Assembly (NCBI GenBank): GCA_000955875.1
Contig: JYOE01000002.1
Span: 223,062-287,061 of the forward strand
Length of the DNA stretch: 64,000 nt
Origin: Terrabacter sp. 28
GTDB taxonomy: Bacteria; Actinomycetota; Actinomycetes; Actinomycetales; Dermatophilaceae
Reading direction: 5' to 3'
The notes beneath the pieces are model-generated. The model was given only the letters and a program-made list of their open reading frames with translations, did no database searches and was not told the DNA's origin. Of this stretch, positions 1 through 8,785 are shown piece after piece (position 1 is the stretch's first letter; each line of letters begins with the position of its first letter). The position numbers and the translations under genes are program-made.

Positions 1-308
1 TGTTGATCGACGACATCGACGGCGGAGACGCCGAAGAGACCGTCACCTTCGCCCTTGATGGTGTGACCTACGAGATCGACCTGTCCGACAAGAATGCCAA
101 GAAGCTGCGTGACGACTTCGCGAACTGGACGGGTCACGCCCGTCGCGCCGGAGCCGCCAAGGGCCCCTCGCGCCGCCGTGCTGCCGGTTCCGCGAAGCGC
201 ACCGACCTGACCGCGGTCCGCGAGTGGGCGCGCGCCAACGGCCACGCCGTCTCCGACCGCGGCCGCATCTCGGCAGAGATCCAGTCCGCCTACGACAAGG
301 CGCACTGA
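1..308 (+). CDS. lsr2: Nucleoid-associated protein Lsr2, C-terminal part (5' end outside window)
   Basis: Lsr2 is the H-NS-like actinobacterial nucleoid protein that binds AT-rich DNA and silences it. The visible part begins in the oligomerisation domain (motif LIDDIDGGDAEETV, then a beta-strand pattern around GVTYEIDL). It continues through a basic Ala/Arg linker into the C-terminal DNA-binding domain, AVREWARANG followed by SDRGRI; RGR is the expected AT-hook-like minor-groove motif. Complete Lsr2 proteins have roughly ten more residues upstream, so the TTG at base 3 is an internal Leu codon and not a start. A strong hairpin follows the stop. The identification is secure. Confidence 0.95.
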   Translation, partial: LIDDIDGGDAEETVTFALDGVTYEIDLSDKNAKKLRDDFANWTGHARRAGAAKGPSRRRAAGSAKRTDLTAVREWARANGHAVSDRGRISAEIQSAYDKAH

Positions 309-324
309 CCGGCGGTCCCGAACC

Positions 325-360
325 AGAGGGCCCGGCATCCACTCGGATGCCGGGCCCTCT
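325..360 (+). terminator. Terminator hairpin downstream of lsr2
   Basis: A perfect inverted repeat with 16-bp arms (AGAGGGCCCGGCATCC) and a 4-base ACTC loop lies 16 bases after the lsr2 stop codon. It lies between convergent lsr2 and the LigD polymerase gene, so it probably ends transcription from both sides. There is no U-tract, as is common in very GC-rich actinobacteria. Confidence 0.85.
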
Positions 361-393
361 CGTCGTGCACGGCCCGACGGGCCGCGCCGGCTC

Positions 394-1281
394 TCACGCC
401 GTGATGTCGGCGGCAAGGTCTCCGTCGCGCTCGACGCGCTCGAGCACCTCGTCGGCCGTCAGCTGGACGAGCTCCTCGTCGCCCGAGGCGCCCGCCTCGA
501 TCTCGTCCCACGACCTCGGCGCGGCCACGGTCGGCCGATCGCGACCACGCAACGAGTAGGGGCACACCGTCGTCTTCGCCGCGACGTTCTGGCTCCAGTC
601 GAGGAAGATCTTGCCGGGTCGCAGGTCCTTGGCCATCTTCCAGACGATGAGGTCGGGGTGCTGCTTCGTCAGCTCCTGCGCGAGCTGCTGCACGGTGTCG
701 CGGATCTGGTCGCTCGTGTGAGTGCCCGGCAGGACGGCATACAGCTGGAGTCCCTTGCTGCCACTGGTGACCGGGACCGTGTCGAGCCCGATGCCGCCCA
801 GGCGCTCACGGACGATGAGGGCGACGCGAGCGCACTCGTGCAGCCCCGTTCCCGGGCCGGGGTCGAGGTCGATGACGAGCCGGTCGGGGTCGAGCTGCAC
901 CGCGTCCCGCCCTTCCCCTTCGTAGCGCCACTGCGGCACGTGCAGCTCGAGCGAGTTGAGGTTGGCGAAGAAGGTGAGTCCCGCGAGGTCGTCGATGAAG
1001 GGGAAGACGGGGTCGCGACCCGCGCGTCGGATCCACGCGGGCGTGCCTGCCGGGATGTTCTTCTCGAAGAACTGCATGTCACCGACGCCGTGCGGGAAGC
1101 GGATTCGCGTGACGGCGCGGTCGCGCAGGTGCGGCAGGATGACGGGCGCGATGCGCGCGTAGTAGTCGATGACCTGTGCCTTGGTGGTGCCTGTCCTGGG
1201 GTACATGACCTTCTCCAGGCTCGAGAGCTTCATCCGTCGCCCGTCGACCTCGACGGTCACCTTCGGCGCCTCGTAGGGCAT
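394..1281 (-). CDS. LigD-type DNA polymerase/primase domain protein (NHEJ)
   Basis: This 295-residue protein is the stand-alone polymerase domain of the LigD family, an archaeo-eukaryotic primase-type fold that fills and extends ends during non-homologous end joining. The catalytic pair is in DLDPGPG (Asp138 and Asp140), and SGSKG (about residues 173-177) is the conserved triphosphate-binding loop. The N-terminal YPRTGTTKAQVIDYY pattern is typical of the family. The ATG at 1281 overlaps the stop of the upstream ligase gene (TGATG), so the two are translationally coupled; a GTG one codon upstream is possible. No phosphoesterase domain is attached. Confidence 0.92.
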   Translation of the reverse strand: MPYEAPKVTVEVDGRRMKLSSLEKVMYPRTGTTKAQVIDYYARIAPVILPHLRDRAVTRIRFPHGVGDMQFFEKNIPAGTPAWIRRAGRDPVFPFIDDLAGLTFFANLNSLELHVPQWRYEGEGRDAVQLDPDRLVIDLDPGPGTGLHECARVALIVRERLGGIGLDTVPVTSGSKGLQLYAVLPGTHTSDQIRDTVQQLAQELTKQHPDLIVWKMAKDLRPGKIFLDWSQNVAAKTTVCPYSLRGRDRPTVAAPRSWDEIEAGASGDEELVQLTADEVLERVERDGDLAADITA

Positions 1282-2228
1282 CACTCACCGTCCCCGTGGT
1301 CGTCGACGTCACCGGGGGTGAGGTCGCTGCGCAGGCCCTTGTATGCCGGCTGGCGCAGCCTCCCCTGACCGCTCAGTCCCAGCGACTGCACGTCGGCGAC
1401 GAGAACGGGGTGCACCCAGGTAGCACCGTTCGAGTCCTCCGCGGGAACGTCTGCGGCAAAAGGGGATTCGACGGAGGTGAGCGCCTCGAGGTCGCGCATG
1501 AGGGCCTGCCCGGTCTTGCCCGCGAGGCCGGATCCGACGCGTCCCAGGTAGCGCAGCCCGCCGGGCCCGGGCACTCCGACGAGCACCGCACCGAGCCGGC
1601 GCGAGACCGTGCCGGTGGACTCGGGGCGCCACCCGCCGATGACGACCGAGACGGTGCCCCGGTGCGGGGACTTGAGCCAGTAGGGCGAGCGCAGCCCGGG
1701 GACGTAGACGGAGTCGACCCGCTTCGAGACGATGCCCTCGAGGCCCTGTTCCTTCGTCGCGGCGTGCAGGGTCGCGCCGTCGGAGAAGGTCGGCGGCGTC
1801 TGCCAGCGCGGCCCGGCGAGCTCGAGTCGTTCGAGCGTGGACCGGCGGTCGGTCCACGTGCGCCCGAGCAGCTCCACCCCGTAGAGGCGCAGCAGGTCGA
1901 ACGTCATGAGCGTCACCGGTGCCTGCTCGGCGAGCAGCGCGGCCCGCCGGGCGTCGGTGACGTGGAAGCGCTCGGCCATCGCGGCGAAGGACGGCACGCC
2001 GTCGCGCATCGACACGATCTCGCCGTCGAGCAGCATGTCGGCGTACTCGTCGGCGAGGCCGCGCAGCTCCGGGAACGCCACCGTGACGTCGCGCTCCGTG
2101 CGCGAGAAGAGGCGCATCCCGCCGTCGCGCACGTCGGCCAGCACGCGCATCCCGTCCCATTTGACCTCGTGCTGCCAGCGGTCGCCGGCCGGAATGGTCG
2201 ACGTCGGCGTCGCGAGCATGGGGCGCAT
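1281..2228 (-). CDS. ATP-dependent DNA ligase (LigD ligase-domain type)
   Basis: A 315-residue ATP-dependent DNA ligase. The adenylation motif KWDGMR places the nucleophilic lysine at residue 23. Further nucleotidyltransferase motifs include LLDGEIV, GLEGIVSKR and YWLKSPH, and an OB-fold follows up to the C-terminus. The length matches a bare ligase domain without the LigD polymerase or nuclease modules. It is coupled to the polymerase gene by a one-base overlap and is divergent from ku, so the three genes form an end-joining locus. The start MRPMLAT fits the family; only 18 bp separate it from the ku start, so the promoter must overlap coding DNA or the transcripts are leaderless. Confidence 0.92.
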   Translation of the reverse strand: MRPMLATPTSTIPAGDRWQHEVKWDGMRVLADVRDGGMRLFSRTERDVTVAFPELRGLADEYADMLLDGEIVSMRDGVPSFAAMAERFHVTDARRAALLAEQAPVTLMTFDLLRLYGVELLGRTWTDRRSTLERLELAGPRWQTPPTFSDGATLHAATKEQGLEGIVSKRVDSVYVPGLRSPYWLKSPHRGTVSVVIGGWRPESTGTVSRRLGAVLVGVPGPGGLRYLGRVGSGLAGKTGQALMRDLEALTSVESPFAADVPAEDSNGATWVHPVLVADVQSLGLSGQGRLRQPAYKGLRSDLTPGDVDDHGDGE

Positions 2229-2246
2229 GGGTGCATTCTTGTTCTC

Positions 2247-3212
2247 ATGCGAGCCATCTGGAAAGGCGCCGTGTCGTTCGGCCTGGTGAATGTGCCGGTC
2301 CGACTCTTTTCGGCCACCGAGAACCACGACGTGCAGTTCCGCCAGGTCCACGAGAAGGACGGGGGCCGCATCAAGTACCAACGCGTCTGCTCGATCGACG
2401 GCGAGGAGGTGCCCTACTCCGACATCGCCAAGGGATATGAGGCGGCCGACGGGCAGATGGTCGTGCTCACCGACGAGGACCTCAAGAGCCTGCCCTCGCG
2501 CTCGTCGAAGGAGATCTCGATCGAGAAGTTCGTGCCGTCGGAGCAGATCGACCCGCTCCTGTTCGACAAGAGCTACTACCTCGAGCCCGACAAGACCGGC
2601 CTCAAGCCGTACGTGCTGCTGCGCGACGCGCTCGAGAAGGCCGACCGGATGGCGCTCGTCACAGTGTCGGTGCGCACTCGCATGACGCTGGCCGTGCTCC
2701 GCGTCCGTGACGGCGTCATCGTGCTGCAGACGCTGCTGTGGGCCGACGAGGTGCGCACCCCCGAGTTCGAGTCGCTGTCGGAGGACACCCACGCGACGGC
2801 CAAGGAGCTGGCGATGGCGGCCTCCCTCGTCGACTCGCTGTCGGGCGACTACGAGCCCGACGAGTTCGAGGACGACTACTCCGAGGCCGTGACGAAGCTC
2901 GTCGCGACGAAGATCGAGGGCGGCGACATCACCGAGACGCCCGAGGCTAAGGGCGAGGAGACCGAGGTCGTCGACCTGCTGGCGGCCCTGCAGCGCAGCG
3001 TCGACAAGGCCAAGGCGGCGAAGTCCGGAGGTGCCTCCGCAGGCGCCTCAGACGCCTCCGACGACGCGGCGGCGCACGAGACGAAGAAGCCGACCAAGAA
3101 GACCACGGAAAAGGCGGCGGCGAAGAAGACGTCGCCCAAGAAGACGGCGACGAAGAAGGCGACGGCAAAGAAGGCGACGACGAAGAAGGCGGCCACGAAG
3201 AAGGCCAGCTGA
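2247..3212 (+). CDS. ku: Ku protein, NHEJ end-binding
   Basis: Bacterial Ku is a homodimeric ring that threads onto double-strand ends and recruits the ligase and polymerase. The protein is 321 residues, and the N-terminal MRAIWKGAVSFGLVNVPV is diagnostic. After the core (to about residue 250) comes a low-complexity tail made almost only of Lys, Ala and Thr in KK-T/A repeats. This resembles histone H1-like tails known from some actinobacterial Ku proteins, which bind DNA and affect threading. The genes for its likely partners, ligase and polymerase, lie immediately divergent. Confidence 0.96.
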   Translation: MRAIWKGAVSFGLVNVPVRLFSATENHDVQFRQVHEKDGGRIKYQRVCSIDGEEVPYSDIAKGYEAADGQMVVLTDEDLKSLPSRSSKEISIEKFVPSEQIDPLLFDKSYYLEPDKTGLKPYVLLRDALEKADRMALVTVSVRTRMTLAVLRVRDGVIVLQTLLWADEVRTPEFESLSEDTHATAKELAMAASLVDSLSGDYEPDEFEDDYSEAVTKLVATKIEGGDITETPEAKGEETEVVDLLAALQRSVDKAKAAKSGGASAGASDASDDAAAHETKKPTKKTTEKAAAKKTSPKKTATKKATAKKATTKKAATKKAS

Positions 3213-3276
3213 GCGATTCTCGTCACGTCGGCGGCATACGCGAGCCGGCCTCGCGCTGCTGCGCGAGGATGAGAAC

Positions 3277-4503
3277 GTGCGAACGGCGACGATCGACGAG
3301 CTCACCCGACGGCTCGAGACCCTGCCCAGCGGCTCTCGGGTCGTCGTCAGCGGCAACATGGCGGTGCCCTGGGAGGCGGTGAAAGCCCTCGACGCCGCAC
3401 AGGAGACCTACGTGCTCCACGCCCTCAACGCCCCGGCCGGGCTGCCCGAGCGTGACGGCGTGACGGTGGAGACGTGCTTCGTCGGTCCCGGCATGCGCCG
3501 CCACCACGGCCTGCGCTACGTGCCGTCGCGCCTGTCGCTCGTGCCCCTGCTCTACGGCCGGGCACTGCCGCCCGACGCGGTGCTGCTGCACTGCTCGCCC
3601 CCGCGCGACGGACAGGTGAGCCTCGGGCTCGAGGTCAACGTGCTGCCGGCCGCGATCGAGGCCTGCCGGGCCCGGGGCGGTCTCGTCGTGGCGGTCGTCA
3701 ACCCGCGGATGCCGTTCACCTTCGGTGACGCGCAGGTGCCGCTCGAGCACGTCGACCTGCTCGTCGAGGTCGACGCCGAGCTGGCCTCGCACGCCGCCGT
3801 CGAGCCCGACCCCGAGAGCCGGCTCATCGGCGAGCGCGTGGCCGCCCGCGTGGCCGACGGGGCGACGATGCAGCTCGGCATCGGCGCCGTGCCCGACGCG
3901 ACGCTGGCCGGCCTGACCGCGCGCCGCGGCATACGGGTGTGGACCGAGATGTTCTCCGACGGCGTGCTCGCCCTCGACGCGGCGGGGGCGCTCGACCCCG
4001 ACCACCCGCTCGTCACCTCGTTCGCGTTCGGGTCGCCCGAGCTCTACGCGTGGCTCGACGGCAACGAGCGGGTGCGGATGCTGCGCACCGAGAAGACGAA
4101 CGACCCCGGCCTCATCGCGCAGCAGCGTCAGATGACGTCGGTCAACACGGCGCTCGAGGTCGACCTCTTCGGACAGGCCAACGCCTCGCGCATCAACGCG
4201 CGCATCCACTCGGGCTTCGGCGGCCAGACCGACTTCATCGTCGGTGCGCTGCACTCGCCGGGCGGGCAGTCGTTCATCGCGCTGCGGTCGTGGCACCCGA
4301 AGGCCGACGTCTCGACGATCGTGCCGCTGCTCGACGAGCCGGTGACGAGCTTCCAGCAGAGCGCCATCGTCACCGAGCACGGCTGCGCGCCGCTCTGGGG
4401 TCGCAGCGAGCGCGAGCAGTGCCACGACATCATCGAGGAGTGCGCGCACCCGCGGGTTCGCGAGGACCTGTGGGAGGAGGCCGCCGGACTCGGCCTCGCC
4501 TGA
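3277..4503 (+). CDS. Acetyl-CoA hydrolase / 4-hydroxybutyrate-type CoA-transferase
   Basis: A 408-residue family I CoA-transferase-like enzyme that moves CoA between carboxylic acids or hydrolyses acyl-CoA. The motif WTEMFSDG carries the glutamate (about Glu224) that forms the glutamyl-CoA thioester in 4-hydroxybutyrate CoA-transferases. Gly-rich segments such as LGIGAVPDA and HSGFGGQTDF also match, and the C-terminal domain ends with an HGCAPLWG motif typical of the family. The GTG start at 3277 follows a GAGG at about 8 bases. The 64-bp gap from ku contains a GTATGCC copy (3233). The substrate cannot be read from the sequence. Confidence 0.85.
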   Translation: MRTATIDELTRRLETLPSGSRVVVSGNMAVPWEAVKALDAAQETYVLHALNAPAGLPERDGVTVETCFVGPGMRRHHGLRYVPSRLSLVPLLYGRALPPDAVLLHCSPPRDGQVSLGLEVNVLPAAIEACRARGGLVVAVVNPRMPFTFGDAQVPLEHVDLLVEVDAELASHAAVEPDPESRLIGERVAARVADGATMQLGIGAVPDATLAGLTARRGIRVWTEMFSDGVLALDAAGALDPDHPLVTSFAFGSPELYAWLDGNERVRMLRTEKTNDPGLIAQQRQMTSVNTALEVDLFGQANASRINARIHSGFGGQTDFIVGALHSPGGQSFIALRSWHPKADVSTIVPLLDEPVTSFQQSAIVTEHGCAPLWGRSEREQCHDIIEECAHPRVREDLWEEAAGLGLA

Positions 4504-4578
4504 GCGGCCGGGCTCTCCGCGGGCGTATGCCGTCGGGTGCGTCGAACGCGTCCCGCGGCCGCTCGTAGGGTGGCCGGC

Positions 4579-5322
4579 ATGAGCGAACACCACTCCCGAG
4601 ACTCGCGTCCCGTGGCCGTCGTGACCGGTGGCACGCGAGGCATCGGCCTCGCCCTCGTCGAGGACCTCGCCGACACGCACCACGTCGTGGTCGGCGGCCG
4701 CAGTGCGGAGTCGGTCGCCTCGGTGGTCGACCGGCTGCCGTCGGCCGAGGGCTTCGTCGCCGACCTCGCCGACTGCTCCCCGGGCGGTTCCCTCGACAGG
4801 GCTCTGGAGGCGCTCGTGACGCAGCTGCCGCGGGTCGACGTGCTCGTCCACTCGGCCGGGGTGCTGCGCAACGGCACCGTCGCCGACGCGCCGGTCGCCG
4901 ACTGGACCGAGTCGCTGACGGTCAACGTCACCGCCGTCGCCGCCGTGACCAAAGCGCTCCTGCCGGCGCTGCGGCGGGCCCACGGCCTGGTGGTCACCGT
5001 GAACTCCGGGTCCGGGCTCACCGCCTCGCCGTCGTCCGGCGCCTACTGCGCGTCGAAGTTCGCCCTGCGGGCGCTCACCGACACGCTGCGCCAGGAGGAG
5101 CGGGAGCACGGCGTGCGCGTCACGTCGCTGCACCCGGGACGCGTCGACACCGACATGCAGCACGAGCTCGTGGCGTTCGAGGGCGGCGAGTACGACGCTA
5201 CGGCCTACCTCGACGTGCAGTCGGTCGTGCGGGCCGCCCGGCTCGCCATCGACGCCGGCGAGGACGCGAGCATCGACATGGTGTCGGTGCGACCCCGCGG
5301 CTGGCGCCCCACCACCCCCTGA
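4579..5322 (+). CDS. Short-chain dehydrogenase/reductase (SDR)
   Basis: A 247-residue classical SDR oxidoreductase. The cofactor motif TGGTRGIG is at the N-terminus (about residues 16-23), and the catalytic Tyr and Lys are in AYCASK (about 156 and 160). An HPGRVDT segment after the active site is typical of the family. The substrate is unknown. The ATG at 4579 was chosen because the SDR fold starts right after it; the ORF extends further upstream without similarity. The gene converges on the TIM-barrel gene, and its TGA stop forms one end of a long palindrome. Confidence 0.88.
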   Translation: MSEHHSRDSRPVAVVTGGTRGIGLALVEDLADTHHVVVGGRSAESVASVVDRLPSAEGFVADLADCSPGGSLDRALEALVTQLPRVDVLVHSAGVLRNGTVADAPVADWTESLTVNVTAVAAVTKALLPALRRAHGLVVTVNSGSGLTASPSSGAYCASKFALRALTDTLRQEEREHGVRVTSLHPGRVDTDMQHELVAFEGGEYDATAYLDVQSVVRAARLAIDAGEDASIDMVSVRPRGWRPTTP

Positions 5323-5402
5323 CCGCAACACACCCGGTAGCGAGCAACCCACGGCGGTTGCAGCCCGAATCGGTTGCCCGTTACCGGGTGTGTTGCGGGT
5401 CA
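5320..5402. terminator. Long palindrome joining two convergent stop codons (probable bidirectional terminator; repeat family A)
   Basis: An imperfect inverted repeat of 83 bp with arms of about 31 bases. The outer core is CGCAACACACCCGGTA and an inner block is GCAACCCAC/GGTTGC. It starts exactly at the TGA of the SDR gene and ends exactly at the complementary TGA of the convergent gene. A second element with the same outer and inner cores lies at 47558-47632. Its position suggests a bidirectional terminator; the shared sequence suggests a dispersed repeat family. Confidence 0.8.
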
Positions 5403-6197
5403 GATGCGGCTGGAGCCGCGCGTGGGCATGAGCGCGAACCGGGCGAACGCGAGCGAGGCGGCGAGGTCGACCTCGCGCTGCTCCCGGTCGCCCTTCCTCG
5501 TCGACACCTCCACGACGACGTCGCCCGCCCAGTCGCTGTCGGCGAGGTGCTCGAGCACCTCCGCGCACGGCTGCGTGCCGCGCCCCGGCACGAGGTGCTC
5601 GTCGAGGAAGGACCCGGCGCCGTCGGCGAGGTGCAGGTGGGCGAGCCGTGACCCCAGCTGCTGCGCCATCTCGAGGGCGTCGGAGCCCGCGGTCGCCGTG
5701 TGCGACAGGTCGAGCGTCACGTTGTCGTAGGCCTGGTCGACGGGGTCCCAGTGCGGCAGGTAGGCCATGACCTCACGGCGCGCCGTCCGCCACGGGTACA
5801 TGTTCTCGACGGCCAGCCGGATGCCGTGGTCGTGCTCGCGCAGCGCGATGCCGTCCACGAACCCGGCCGCATACTCCCTCTGCCAGCGGAACGGCGGGTG
5901 CAGCACGACCGTGCTCGCCCCCACCTCGAGCGCGAGCTCGATCGACCGGTCGACCTTGCCCCACGGGTCGGTGCCCCAGACGCGCTGGGTGAGCAGCAGG
6001 GTCGGCGCGTGGACCGACGCGATCGGCAGCCCGTGCAGCTCGGACAGGGAGCGCAGGGCCCCGGCCTCCTGGGTGACCGGGTCGGTCCAGACCATGACCT
6101 CGATCGCGTCGTAGCCGAGCCGCGCGGCGGTCGCGAAGGCGGTCGCCGCGTTGTCGGGGTAGAGCGAGGCGGTCGACAGGCCGACCCGGATCGTCAT
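5400..6197 (-). CDS. Sugar phosphate isomerase/epimerase-like TIM barrel protein
   Basis: A 265-residue xylose-isomerase-like TIM barrel (AP endonuclease 2 superfamily). Recognisable strands are VGLSTASLYP, YDAIEVMVW, ASVHAPT, VVLHPPF, LAVENMYP and VTLDLSHT, followed by a LHLADG metal-site segment and a C-terminal VVVEVST strand. The Glu/Asp/His residues at strand ends are those that bind a divalent metal in this fold. It lies 54 bp downstream of the Ppx/GppA gene, a pairing also found in mycobacteria. The substrate is unknown. The ATG at 6197 gives the natural MTIRVGLST start. Confidence 0.82.
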   Translation of the reverse strand: MTIRVGLSTASLYPDNAATAFATAARLGYDAIEVMVWTDPVTQEAGALRSLSELHGLPIASVHAPTLLLTQRVWGTDPWGKVDRSIELALEVGASTVVLHPPFRWQREYAAGFVDGIALREHDHGIRLAVENMYPWRTARREVMAYLPHWDPVDQAYDNVTLDLSHTATAGSDALEMAQQLGSRLAHLHLADGAGSFLDEHLVPGRGTQPCAEVLEHLADSDWAGDVVVEVSTRKGDREQREVDLAASLAFARFALMPTRGSSRI

Positions 6198-6251
6198 GCG
6201 GCCATTGTCCGGCACGGCGCATCGGCAGGCGCGAGGTGGTCACCGCCGGAG

Positions 6252-7181
6252 TCAGGAGACCAGGTGGTCGAGCCTCCGGAGGATGAGCCCCTCGCGCAGC
6301 GCCCAGGGGCAGATGTCGAGACGCTCGACCTGGAGCAGGTCGAGCGCGGCCTCGGCGACGAGCGCACCGGCATACAGCTGGAGCGCGCGCCCCTCGGAGA
6401 CACCCGGCAGCTGCGCGCGGGCCGACGAGTCGAGCGTCGCGAGCCGTTGCACGATCCCGCGAAGGTCGCCCCGCGACAGGGTGCGCGGCACGAACGGACC
6501 GTCGTCGCGCGGGGCCGCGCCGGCGATGCGCGCGAGCGAGCGCATGGTCTTCGACGTCCCGACCGCCCGGTCAGGTGCACCGGAGGCCAGCAGGGGGCGT
6601 ACGTGCTCGGCGAGAGTGGCGCGCACGTGGGCGCGCAGGTCACGCGCGTCGGACTCGGTCGGCGGGTCTTTGGGCAGCCGCTCACGGGTCAGGCGGCCGG
6701 CGCCCAGGGGCAGGCTGAAGGCGACGTCGGGCTCCTCGTCGAGACCGCCGGCGAGCTCGAGCGAGCCGCCCCCGATGTCGACGACGAGCAGGCGCCCGCT
6801 CGACCAGCCGAACCAGCGGCGCACCGCGAGGAACGTCATGCGCGCTTCGTCGGTGCCGCTGAGCGCCTCGAGCTCGACCCCGGTCTCGCGGCGCACCCGG
6901 TCGATGACGGCGTCGCCGTTGGGCGACTCGCGCAGGGCCGACGTCGCGAAGGCGAACAGGTCGCTGACGCCCTGGTCCTCGGCGACGACGAGGCACTCGC
7001 GCACGAACGCGACGAGGCGGTCGGCCGTGGCCTCGCCGACGCGGCCGTCGCGGTCGAGGCTCTCGGCGAGGCGCAGCTCGGTCTTGTGCGAGAACGCCGG
7101 CAGCGGCTGGGCGCCGGGGTGTGCGTCGACGACGAGGAGGTGGACCGTGTTGGACCCGATGTCGATGACGCCAAGGCGCAT
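6252..7181 (-). CDS. Ppx/GppA family phosphatase (exopolyphosphatase-like)
   Basis: A 309-residue member of the sugar-kinase/Hsp70-actin superfamily that hydrolyses polyphosphate or pppGpp. The N-terminal phosphate-1 motif is [14 protein letters not shown], and the phosphate-2 motif is [11 protein letters not shown]. The length is that of the short actinobacterial Ppx proteins, which lack the C-terminal HD domain of the E. coli enzyme. It probably forms an operon with the downstream TIM-barrel gene. Which substrate is preferred cannot be told from sequence. Confidence 0.9.
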   Translation of the reverse strand: MRLGVIDIGSNTVHLLVVDAHPGAQPLPAFSHKTELRLAESLDRDGRVGEATADRLVAFVRECLVVAEDQGVSDLFAFATSALRESPNGDAVIDRVRRETGVELEALSGTDEARMTFLAVRRWFGWSSGRLLVVDIGGGSLELAGGLDEEPDVAFSLPLGAGRLTRERLPKDPPTESDARDLRAHVRATLAEHVRPLLASGAPDRAVGTSKTMRSLARIAGAAPRDDGPFVPRTLSRGDLRGIVQRLATLDSSARAQLPGVSEGRALQLYAGALVAEAALDLLQVERLDICPWALREGLILRRLDHLVS

Positions 7182-7274
7182 GCCCTGACCCTATCGCCCG
7201 CGCGCCCGCGCCTCCCCCGGCTCCAACGCCGCGTTCGGCGGGGTGAAGTGGGGTGAAGGCGGGGGCGTATGCCG

Positions 7275-8009
7275 TCAGGCGGAGCGGCGACTGAGGGTGA
7301 GCGAGCCGAGCGCGAGGGCTCCCGCGATGAAGGCCGCGATGATGCCGAGGTCGGTGAGCACCGTGGTGACCGGGTCGGGGTTGCGGGCGATCTCCTTCAT
7401 GGCGTCCACGGCGTACGACAGCGGCAGCACGTCGGAGACCCACTCGAGCACGGTGGGCAGCTGGTCGCGCGCGATGAGCAGCCCGCAGAGCAGGAACTGC
7501 GGCAGCACGAAGGCCGGCATGAACTGCACGGCCTGGAACTCGGTGCGGGCGAAGCCGCTGGCGAGCAGGCCCAGAGCGGTGCCGAGCACGGCGTCGAAGA
7601 CGGCCACGACGATGAGCAGCCAGAGCGGGCCCGCGACGTCGAGGTCGCACACCCAGACGGCGAATCCCGTTGTCGCAAGAGCCTGCACGACGGCCAGCGC
7701 ACCGAACGCGGCGGCATACCCGAGCATGAAGTCGCCCTTGCCCATGGGGGTCGTGAGCAGCCGCTCGAGGGTGCCCGACTGGCGCTCGCGCAGGGTGGCG
7801 ACCGAGGTGACGATGAACATGACGATCATCGGGAAGACGCCGAGCAGGGCCGGGCCGATGGCGTCGAAGACCGGCGTGCCGTCGTAGATCCAGGCGAGCA
7901 GCCCGAGCAGGACGCACGGCACGACGATGATGAGCGCGATGGTGCGGTGGTCGGTGCGGACCTGGCGCAGCACGCGTCCGGAGGTGGCGGTGGCGAGACC
8001 GGCGTTCAC
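7275..8009 (-). CDS. ABC-2 type transporter permease
   Basis: A 244-residue membrane protein with about six hydrophobic segments, starting with ALIIVVPCVLLGLLAWIY. Between the second and third segments is the typical ABC-2 loop, ERQSGTLERLLTTPMGKGDF. It forms the channel half of a drug- or lipid-export ABC system. Its start overlaps the stop of the ATPase gene by four bases, and a TetR gene lies upstream in the same direction. The exported compound is unknown. Confidence 0.9.
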   Translation of the reverse strand: MNAGLATATSGRVLRQVRTDHRTIALIIVVPCVLLGLLAWIYDGTPVFDAIGPALLGVFPMIVMFIVTSVATLRERQSGTLERLLTTPMGKGDFMLGYAAAFGALAVVQALATTGFAVWVCDLDVAGPLWLLIVVAVFDAVLGTALGLLASGFARTEFQAVQFMPAFVLPQFLLCGLLIARDQLPTVLEWVSDVLPLSYAVDAMKEIARNPDPVTTVLTDLGIIAAFIAGALALGSLTLSRRSA

Positions 8010-8785
8010 GATGCGCTCCTGTCGGAGGGGGCCGGGGAGGCGGCGGCGCGGGCAGCCTCGGCGTCGATGAGGGCGAGGAAGGCGGCGTCGGCGTCGGGCG
8101 CACCGGTGCGGGCGAGCAGCTCGTCCGGGGTGAGGTCGGCGAGCACCTCACCCTCGCGGAGCAGCACGAGTCGGTCGCAGCGGGTGGCCTCGTCCATGAC
8201 GTGGCTCGAGACGACGAGGGAGTGCCCGCGCTCGGCGAGGCGGCGGAAGAGGGCCCACAGGTCGCGGCGCAGCACGGGGTCGAGCCCGACGGTCGGCTCG
8301 TCGAGGACGAGGAGCGTCGGGCGACCGACGAGTGCGGCCGCGAGGGAGACCCGCGACTCCTGGCCCCCGGAGAGGTCCTGCACGAGCTGGTCGGCGTGCG
8401 ACACGAGGTCGACCTCGGCGAGCGTGCGGTCGACGGCGTCGCGCAGGTCCTGGCCGCGCAGACCGACGGCGCGGCCGAAGTAGGCCACGTTGTCGCGGAC
8501 AGTGAGGTCGGCGTACACGCTGGGGCTCTGGGTGACGTAGCCGACCTCGTCTCGCAGGACGGGAGATCCGGCGGGGTGGCCGAGCACGGTGACGCTGCCG
8601 GCCTCGATGATCTGGACGCCGACGATGCACCGCATGAGCGTGGACTTGCCCGAACCGGAGGGGCCCAGCAACCCGACGACCTGGCCGGACGGGATCACGA
8701 GGTCCAGCTTGGGGATGACGCGCCGCTTGCCGCGGACGACCTGCAGACCGCTCACGGCCACTGCCGGTCCACTGTTATTCATCAT
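8006..8785 (-). CDS. ABC transporter ATP-binding protein
   Basis: A 259-residue ABC ATPase. Walker A is GPSGSGKS (41-48), the signature is LSGGQES, and Walker B is LLVLDEPT followed by VGLDP. The switch histidine is in VVSSHVMDEA. It energises the permease encoded immediately downstream. Translation begins at ATGATG. A 16-bp inverted repeat and a promoter lie at this start codon inside the end of the tetR gene, so this pair can be transcribed separately from tetR. Confidence 0.92.
   Translation of the reverse strand: MMNNSGPAVAVSGLQVVRGKRRVIPKLDLVIPSGQVVGLLGPSGSGKSTLMRCIVGVQIIEAGSVTVLGHPAGSPVLRDEVGYVTQSPSVYADLTVRDNVAYFGRAVGLRGQDLRDAVDRTLAEVDLVSHADQLVQDLSGGQESRVSLAAALVGRPTLLVLDEPTVGLDPVLRRDLWALFRRLAERGHSLVVSSHVMDEATRCDRLVLLREGEVLADLTPDELLARTGAPDADAAFLALIDAEAARAAASPAPSDRSAS

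Noticed and set aside
1296..2246. N-terminal extension of ku over the ligase gene
   Set aside because: The frame is open upstream, but the Ku fold begins at MRAIWKG at 2247 and the extension is antisense to the ligase.
3100..3210. Tandem DNA repeat at the end of ku as a separate genetic element
   Set aside because: The periodicity follows from the Lys/Ala/Thr codons of the basic tail; there is no exact repeat unit.
3223..5568. Open reading frame of about 780 codons on the minus strand across the CoA-transferase and SDR genes
   Set aside because: It is antisense to two proteins with clear catalytic motifs. Its translation is Arg/Gly/His-rich without any domain, the usual mirror frame of high-GC coding DNA.
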